From JBFLXN01 sp040755715 [NCBI: Candidatus Edwardsbacteria bacterium] (GTDB lineage: Bacteria > Edwardsbacteria > AC1 > JBFLXN01), in contig JBFLXN010000099.1 in NCBI GenBank assembly GCA_040755715.1, positions 1 to 10,114 of the forward strand: a DNA stretch of 10,114 bases. Reading direction: 5' to 3'. Shown here piece by piece: positions 6,384 to 10,114 of the stretch (the first letter of the stretch is position 1; each line of letters begins with the position of its first letter). The notes under the pieces are model-generated. The model saw only the letters and a program-made list of their open reading frames with translations. It was not told where the DNA came from and made no database searches. Position numbers and translations under genes: made by a program.

Positions 6384-7529
6384 TTATCCTCCTTTCTGTT
6401 TTTGCCAATGCTTTTTGGCAATTTTATGTGTTCTCTCTGCAAAAGCAGAAATTCTTTTTTCCTCTATACCAACAACATCGGTTTCTAATAAGTCATTAAG
6501 GCAGGTAGACCACTTTTTAGGAATTTTTTCTGCCCCAAGAATGGTCCCCATTATAGAACCTACTGTAGCACCATTACAATCTGTATCCCAGCCTCCCATA
6601 ACAGTAATGCAGATTGCTCTTTCGAAATTACCACCACTATGAAGAAGCCCCATAGCGATGATAGTAGCATTGTTTATTGTATGCACTGGATTGTACCAGC
6701 CATATTTTTTATTAATTTTAGCATAAGTTTTTTCCCAGTCAGAATTCTTTTTGCTCTCCTCCACTACCAGATGAATAGCCTTACTTAACTTGCAATCTCT
6801 TGGTATCTCTGTTAAACCGAGTTGGATAATATCATCTATCCGGGAAGTGGTAAAACTAGCTGAGATCATTGCCGCCACCCACATTTCCCCATAAATCCCG
6901 TTTTTTATATGGGAAAGAGAAGCATCCCTATAAGCAAACCCTGCGGCTGCCTCTAGAAGCCCAGGGGAGACATATCCCCATATGTCAGCTCTAATTTGGG
7001 CACCTATCCACTCCTTATAAGGATTTTTATAAGTAGCAGTTTTAGGCGGTTCAATACCATTGACTAAATTTTTATAAGCTATTCTTTCTGCGGTGTAAAC
7101 ACTAAGAAATGGTAGATGGGCTAGCCACTGAGAACCAACATCGTTTGTAGTAAAGTTTAGTCCCACTTCTTCCAATATATGCAATCCGAGAATTGTATAG
7201 TCAATATCGTCATCGCGAACCATACTGTTAATATTCCCTAAAAGTGTCCTATTTTCCTTGTTAAATTTTTTGTATTCATTTTTGTGATGAGAAAGGTAAG
7301 GAAAATAGTTTGAAAGTGGATATGCGTCGGCGAATCTCAAGAAGCTCTCTATTTTCCCCTTTTCCCATCCTTCCACAGGTTTACCTAAAAGGCAACCAAT
7401 ACAACGACCTAACCACGCACCATAAATCTTATTATATAGCTCTTTATCCGATAATTTAATTTTTATTCTACGAGGCCCTTCTAGTCTCGCCGCTTTTATC
7501 TCTTCTAAATTGGAAGGTTCGGTATGCAT
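6384..7529 (-). CDS. ADP-ribosylglycohydrolase (DraG/ARH) family protein
   Basis: This all-alpha protein of 381 residues carries the two metal-binding signatures of the family. These are RDDDIDYT at 105-112 near the start (after IYGAWLGRCIGCLLGKPVEG, 35-54) and GGWDTDCNGATVGS at 312-325 near the end. Both acidic clusters are intact, so a binuclear-metal hydrolase is expected. Characterised relatives remove ADP-ribose from arginine, dinitrogenase reductase or other acceptors. Here the gene sits between a ribokinase and a sugar isomerase, in an operon of glycosidases. Cleavage of a ribosyl-like or other furanosyl glycosidic bond in a small molecule is therefore at least as plausible as protein de-ADP-ribosylation (inference). 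I placed the start at 7529 because GAGGTGG lies 5 bases upstream. The longer 402-residue form would overlap ribokinase by 44 bp. About 25 residues before the core domain are not typical and their role is unclear. Confidence 0.88.
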   Translation of the reverse strand: MHTEPSNLEEIKAARLEGPRRIKIKLSDKELYNKIYGAWLGRCIGCLLGKPVEGWEKGKIESFLRFADAYPLSNYFPYLSHHKNEYKKFNKENRTLLGNINSMVRDDDIDYTILGLHILEEVGLNFTTNDVGSQWLAHLPFLSVYTAERIAYKNLVNGIEPPKTATYKNPYKEWIGAQIRADIWGYVSPGLLEAAAGFAYRDASLSHIKNGIYGEMWVAAMISASFTTSRIDDIIQLGLTEIPRDCKLSKAIHLVVEESKKNSDWEKTYAKINKKYGWYNPVHTINNATIIAMGLLHSGGNFERAICITVMGGWDTDCNGATVGSIMGTILGAEKIPKKWSTCLNDLLETDVVGIEEKRISAFAERTHKIAKKHWQKQKGG

Positions 7530-7548
7530 ATTTCCACCTCTAAATATT

Positions 7549-8481
7549 CTAACTGCACTTTTTGCCAGATTCCATAAACTCAACAACTTCATTAAAAGTT
7601 GGTAGCGATGGCTGTGCCCCCATTCTCGTTACTGAGAGGGCTGCGGTAAAGTTTGCAAATCTTACTGCATCTGAAAGATTATCATTTCTCGCTAATGCAA
7701 AAGCAAGTGCACCATTAAATGCATCACCAGCAGCTGTTGTATCAACTGGCTTAACCTTTGGTGGATGTATAAGTTCGCTTCCTACTTTGTTAACAATTAG
7801 TGTTCCACTACCACCCATAGTCACAACTACATTTTCAACACCCTTATCTATAAGGGCATATGCAGATTCTTTTGCTGTGTGCTCATCTTTTACATCTATA
7901 CCAGATAGGATTGACACTTCGTGCTCATTTGGTGTTAGAACATGAATCTGACTTAAAAAAGCAGGCTCTATCTCTTTTGCCGGAGCGGGATTGAGTATGA
8001 TTAGCTTATCGTATTTTTTAGCCAATTCTATCGCAGAATACACAGCAGACAATGGTATCTCTAACTGAACTAAAAGGACATAGCAATTCTTTATTACCTC
8101 TTCTGCTTGGTATACATCATACGGAGAAAGTTTACTATTTGAGCCGGGTGCCACAACAATCTGGTTTTCACCATTAGAATCAACGAAAATTAGTGCTACT
8201 CCAGAATGAGCCTCATTCTCCCTCACAATAAATCTGACATCAATCCCCTCGTTTATTAGGTTTGATATAGACTCCTCACCAAAGCTGTCCTTACCTATTC
8301 TTGCTACAAAGCTCACATCACCTCCTAATCTTGCAATTGCAACCGCTTGATTAGCACCCTTACCACCAGCGGCAATGAAAAAATCACTCCCAAGCAATGT
8401 CTCACCAGGCATTGGAAGACGAGGTACCTTAATAACCATATCAGTATTTGAACTGCCAACTACAACAATCTTTGCACTCAT
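7549..8481 (-). CDS. rbsK: Ribokinase (PfkB family)
   Basis: This enzyme of 310 residues, the usual length for ribokinase, phosphorylates D-ribose (or a related furanose) with ATP to give the 5-phosphate. The N-terminal signature GSSNTDMVIKVPRLPMPGET (9-28) includes the sugar-binding D14. AAGGKGANQAVAIARLG (37-53) is the sugar-binding lid and PfkB signature 1. E141 and NPAPA (164-168) follow, then TPNEHE (183-188). DTTAAGDAFNGALA (247-260) holds the anion hole and the catalytic base D253. All are intact. The start is fixed by a 4-nt ATGA overlap with the stop of the upstream DUF2961 gene and an AGGTGAT upstream. PfkB kinases shift substrate easily, so D-arabinose, tagatose or fructose are possible alternatives. 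There is no ribose ABC transporter or RbsD nearby, which differs from the classical rbs operon. Confidence 0.93.
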   Translation of the reverse strand: MSAKIVVVGSSNTDMVIKVPRLPMPGETLLGSDFFIAAGGKGANQAVAIARLGGDVSFVARIGKDSFGEESISNLINEGIDVRFIVRENEAHSGVALIFVDSNGENQIVVAPGSNSKLSPYDVYQAEEVIKNCYVLLVQLEIPLSAVYSAIELAKKYDKLIILNPAPAKEIEPAFLSQIHVLTPNEHEVSILSGIDVKDEHTAKESAYALIDKGVENVVVTMGGSGTLIVNKVGSELIHPPKVKPVDTTAAGDAFNGALAFALARNDNLSDAVRFANFTAALSVTRMGAQPSLPTFNEVVEFMESGKKCS

Positions 8482-9539
8482 AGATTATCACCTATAGGGA
8501 GCCTCTGTTCAACAGGAGGCATAGGGGGAAACTTTTTATGTGGTTCACTCTGATACCAGTAAGCTGTACTACTATAGTCATCCGAGCGTCGATTGGCATG
8601 ACCATGTTCAATAGTCACTAATATAGACTTCTTGAAAACAATCGGGTCTTCAATGTGAAACCTGTACCAAGAGACTTTGCCTGACCAGTTTTGCCCACTA
8701 CCTAAAGTTATACCATGATATGGAGCATAAAATTCTTCCTGTGGACTCCAAGCACAGTTAAAATAGTCCTCAGTGCCTGTGCCATGGAATGACGGCGGAA
8801 ATAACTCACCATCCACAAAAATCATGTCATCGCCTTCACCATACCAATTTTCAACATCAGGTGGGACATTCCTCAGATTATGGATATTTAAGACGCAACC
8901 AACATAGTGACCTTCACCTTCTCCATCGAGAATTATATAATTACCTTCGCCAGTTAGATTCCTGCCACCGAAAAGGAAATCGTCATTGGTCATCCCAGCC
9001 TCGGATATGCCTTTACAGCGTTCCCTTCGCCATTGGGCATGGAACCGTAGATGGTCAGTTGGCAGTGAATTGTATACTTCGTAATCGAGATAATAATAGA
9101 ATAAGACCTCATTTTTTTCGCACTCACTTTCAATCTCAACTTTGGCTTCCTTCGCAAACGGCATAGGAAAATAACAAGAAAAGCCCCTACCATCCCTTGG
9201 GCTCATACATAAAGGTAGTGAAGCAAAGTTTTTTGTAATACCATGCCCAATTCCAAAAAAATCACCAAGAGGAACCTCGACGCTCGGCTCCCTTTCACCA
9301 TCCCAAAACATTCTAAGAATGATTTTCCTTAAGAACAGCTCCTCTTTTGAACTAACGGTGCACCAAAAGTGAGTGATACAGCCAGCACCTTTTATATTAG
9401 CTAATGTTGCCTTTGATTTAGGTGCGATGTGTAACCTATCGTCATTGCCACCAGTTCTATCCCAGCTCGACTCCCTTTTGGTCTTACATTCGCGCCTGAT
9501 TACCAGTCCCCTTAAAGGACTAAAGAGTAGAGTAGGCAT
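8478..9539 (-). CDS. DUF2961 / GH172-type glycoside hydrolase
   Basis: This 353-residue protein shows the DUF2961 hallmarks in order: SSWDRTGGNDD (25-35), GAGCITHFW (51-59), PLGDFFGIGHG (90-100), WYGEGDDMIFVDGE (232-245), GTGTEDYFNCAW (253-264) and W-containing strands near the end. DUF2961 proteins founded family GH172, whose characterised members act on alpha-D-fructofuranosyl (difructose dianhydride I) or D-arabinofuranosyl linkages. E235 (GEGDD) and E257 (GTGTED) are the likely catalytic pair by motif comparison. There is no signal peptide. It is the first gene of the operon and overlaps ribokinase by 4 nt, so its product sugar may be the kinase substrate (inference). The ATG at 9539 is preferred because AGGAGG ends 6 bases upstream. 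A TTG at 9545 would touch the ribosome binding site. Confidence 0.9.
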   Translation of the reverse strand: MPTLLFSPLRGLVIRRECKTKRESSWDRTGGNDDRLHIAPKSKATLANIKGAGCITHFWCTVSSKEELFLRKIILRMFWDGEREPSVEVPLGDFFGIGHGITKNFASLPLCMSPRDGRGFSCYFPMPFAKEAKVEIESECEKNEVLFYYYLDYEVYNSLPTDHLRFHAQWRRERCKGISEAGMTNDDFLFGGRNLTGEGNYIILDGEGEGHYVGCVLNIHNLRNVPPDVENWYGEGDDMIFVDGELFPPSFHGTGTEDYFNCAWSPQEEFYAPYHGITLGSGQNWSGKVSWYRFHIEDPIVFKKSILVTIEHGHANRRSDDYSSTAYWYQSEPHKKFPPMPPVEQRLPIGDNL

Positions 9540-9545
9540 ATTCAA

Positions 9546-9554
9546 CCTCCTCCT
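9546..9554 (-). promoter_or_regulatory. Strong ribosome binding site of the operon's first gene
   Basis: AGGAGGAGG on the minus strand ends 6 bases before the ATG at 9539. This spacing decides against the in-frame TTG at 9545, which abuts the site. Confidence 0.8.
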
Positions 9555-9573
9555 AGTTTAAAATGGTAGTGTG

Positions 9574-9695
9574 AAAAATCTCCGACTTTTTTCTCTCAAG
9601 AGGAGACCTTTTTGTATATATTCTGACAGGTCTTGTTCCCGGTCCTCCGTTGACAAGTCGTCAGTTGCCACCGGAGACTAGGAGTGTGTCGGAGA
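9574..9695 (-). promoter_or_regulatory. Structured mRNA leader element upstream of the operon
   Basis: In the minus-strand transcript, UCUCCGAC (9695-9688) pairs perfectly with GUCGGAGA (9586-9579), and the closing arm is followed at once by UUUUU (9578-9574). Inside this closing stem are a bulged stem GUCUCCG (9678-9672) with CGGAGGAC (9649-9642), capped by UGAC/GUCA (9663-9660 and 9654-9651), and a second hairpin AGACCU (9633-9628) with AGGUCU (9609-9604). The arrangement of a closing stem, two internal hairpins and a U-run looks like a cis-regulatory leader, either a riboswitch-like element or an attenuator. It matches no class that I recognise. Folding was done by eye only. An alternative GUUC/GAAC pairing competes with the closing stem. 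Confidence 0.45.
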
Positions 9696-9721
9696 ACCCA
9701 CTAAATACGCCTTAAATTCCA

Positions 9722-9740
9722 TCCTGAACTTATTTCAGAA
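9722..9740. repeat. REP-like palindrome TCCTGAA-N5-TTCAGAA
   Basis: This is an imperfect copy of the CCTGAA-N5-TTCAGG element seen at 2003-2021 and 2683-2701, with the same 5-nt loop length. It lies within the predicted leader of the five-gene operon. Confidence 0.65.
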
Positions 9741-9795
9741 TCTTGACCTCCGACGCATAGATTTCCAAGCCATAATTTTTTTGACACTTTTGTTT

Positions 9796-9809
9796 ATTTG
9801 AATTCAAAT
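9796..9809. promoter_or_regulatory. 14-bp perfect palindrome just downstream of the promoter, candidate operator
   Basis: ATTTGAATTCAAAT is a perfect palindrome lying about 14-27 bases downstream of the transcription start predicted from the consensus promoter. This is a usual place for a repressor site, but no regulator gene is present in the window and the site is AT-rich. The call is tentative. Confidence 0.35.
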
Positions 9810-9829
9810 TCTAATGTGTTTTTTCTATT

Positions 9830-9858
9830 ATTATAACACAAAAAAGGCATTTTGTCAA
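9830..9858 (-). promoter_or_regulatory. Consensus sigma70 promoter for the five-gene operon
   Basis: On the minus strand TTGACA (9853-9858) is separated by exactly 17 bp from TATAAT (9830-9835), matching both hexamers and the spacing of the sigma70 consensus. Transcription should start near 9823 and leave an untranslated leader of about 280 nt before the ATG at 9539. The -35 box lies within about 25 bp of the IS-like direct repeats. It could be part of the insertion sequence end. Confidence 0.75.
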
Positions 9859-9878
9859 TATTATTTTTACTCTTTGTC

Positions 9879-9936
9879 ATTTAAAATTCAAAAGTGAACT
9901 CTTTTTAGCGAATTTAAAGTTCAAAAGTGAACTCTT
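9879..9936 (+). repeat. Two 25-bp direct repeats at the IS end
   Basis: ATTTAAA(A/G)TTCAAAAGTGAACTCTT occurs at 9879-9903 and 9912-9936, a 33-bp period of about three helical turns, with one mismatch. They end just before the transposase promoter and probably bind the transposase. Confidence 0.85.
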
Positions 9937-9943
9937 AAACTGC

Positions 9944-9949
9944 TATAAT
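9944..9949 (+). promoter_or_regulatory. Extended -10 box of the transposase promoter
   Basis: TATAAT is preceded by TGC, giving an extended -10 element 27 bases before the transposase ATG. The -35 region would fall in the second direct repeat (TTCAAA, weak). Transposase binding to that repeat could therefore repress its own promoter. Confidence 0.5.
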
Positions 9950-9975
9950 CTAACCCAAAAAGGAGGGTTTGGATT

Positions 9976-10114
9976 ATGGCAAAACAGTTACACAAAAGGT
10001 TTACGGATTCCCAGGTCAAAGATCTTATTGAACGCTATCTGAAAGAAGAAATTGAAAGAAAGTATATCCAAGAAATTCTGAGTATTAAAAAACGCCGATT
10101 TTTTATTCTGGTTA
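9976..10114 (+). CDS. Transposase N-terminal fragment (truncated by window edge)
   Basis: The frame opens with ATG at 9976, 8 bases after a strong AGGAGGG (9961-9967), and runs to the right edge without a stop, giving 46 codons. The product begins MAKQLHKRFTDSQVKDLIER and continues with a basic helical segment (EILSIKKRRFFILV) suited to DNA binding. The wording and the upstream direct repeats resemble N-termini of DDE/integrase-core transposases of IS481- or ISNCY-like elements. This assignment is from memory of such proteins, and the catalytic domain is not in view. It is divergent from the operon. Confidence 0.6.
   Translation, partial: MAKQLHKRFTDSQVKDLIERYLKEEIERKYIQEILSIKKRRFFILV

Larger units (their letters stand above)
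9853..10114 (+). mobile_element. Left end of an insertion sequence (partial)
   Basis: Two 25-bp direct repeats (9879-9903 and 9912-9936, 24 of 25 identical, core TTCAAAAGTGAACTCTT) lie immediately upstream of a transposase-like reading frame. This is the layout of subterminal transposase-binding sites at an IS end. The outer boundary is uncertain. A TGTCA occurs at both 9853 and 9875, and either could be the tip. The right half of the element lies outside the window, so terminal inverted repeats and target duplication cannot be checked. Confidence 0.6.

Noticed and set aside
6383-6442. Longer isomerase start giving 343 residues
   Set aside because: The extra 20 residues are coded by the upstream gene's end and lack a ribosome binding site. 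The ATG at 6382 has AAGGAGGA in place.
7530-7592. Longer ADP-ribosylglycohydrolase-family start giving 402 residues
   Set aside because: It would overlap ribokinase by 44 bp with no clear ribosome binding site, while GAGGTGG precedes the ATG at 7529.
9540-9545. TTG start for the DUF2961 gene
   Set aside because: The TTG directly abuts AGGAGGAGG, leaving no spacer. The ATG at 9539 has a 6-base spacer.
9735-9773. 12-codon leader peptide (MAWKSMRRRSRF) in the operon leader
   Set aside because: It has no ribosome binding site and no run of diagnostic codons, and its end lies in a REP-like palindrome.
9781-9786. Plus-strand TTGACA as a promoter for the transposase
   Set aside because: No matching -10 at 16-18 bp. 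The transposase has a better extended -10 at 9944.

Overview
The window looks like chromosomal DNA from an uncultured, fairly AT-rich bacterium. The FCB superphylum or a related candidate phylum such as WOR-3/Stahlbacteria is the best guess. The main clue is the first gene: a secreted FG-GAP beta-propeller with an ASPIC/UnbV domain and a C-terminal FlgD-like/Por-type sorting module (AYPNPF...VYNVNGQLVKTL...GIYFIRLEAGDF...KKVLRLR). This assignment is an inference from protein style, not a phylogenetic result. Six complete genes are on the minus strand, and one truncated gene at the right edge is on the plus strand.

Positions 1-2071 hold the propeller gene. It lies between two identical 127-bp segments (1-127 and 1843-1969). 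Each segment contains the last 15 codons of such a gene, an RNA spacer that could fold as a pseudoknot, and the next gene's ribosome binding site. This is the footprint of a tandem array of paralogues or of an unresolved assembly loop. A good minus-strand promoter lies at 2084-2111. Positions 2072-2849 have no convincing gene. They are packed with short palindromes, including CCTGAA-N5-TTCAGG elements, a GTAG-headed GCGGTT/AACCGC hairpin, a nested 22-bp palindrome, and a repeated GGAATTTTTCAAATTCC hairpin whose second copy runs into the stop codon of the next operon.

Positions 2850-9539 are a compact five-gene operon read right to left: DUF2961/GH172-type glycosidase, ribokinase, ADP-ribosylglycohydrolase-family protein, two-metal TIM-barrel sugar isomerase (L-rhamnose/xylose isomerase type), and GH116/DUF608 glycosidase. 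Junctions are a 4-nt overlap (ATGA), 19 nt, 1 nt and a 1-nt overlap (TAATG). No product has a signal peptide and no transporter is visible. The set therefore reads as a cytoplasmic pathway that splits an unusual glycoside, possibly one containing a furanosyl pentose or fructose, and feeds the sugar through isomerisation and phosphorylation. Each family is recognisable, but the substrate and the pathway are not known to me.

The operon is preceded by a sigma70-type promoter matching consensus exactly (TTGACA, 17 nt, TATAAT; 9830-9858), a 14-bp palindrome just downstream, and a transcribed leader of about 280 nt. The leader can fold into a domain closed by an 8-bp stem followed directly by five U residues. 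The promoter's -35 box lies at or beside the left end of an insertion sequence (two 25-bp direct repeats, then a 5' transposase fragment to the right edge). The operon may therefore be driven by a hybrid IS/host promoter. Both window edges fall in repeats, as expected if this is one whole assembled contig.
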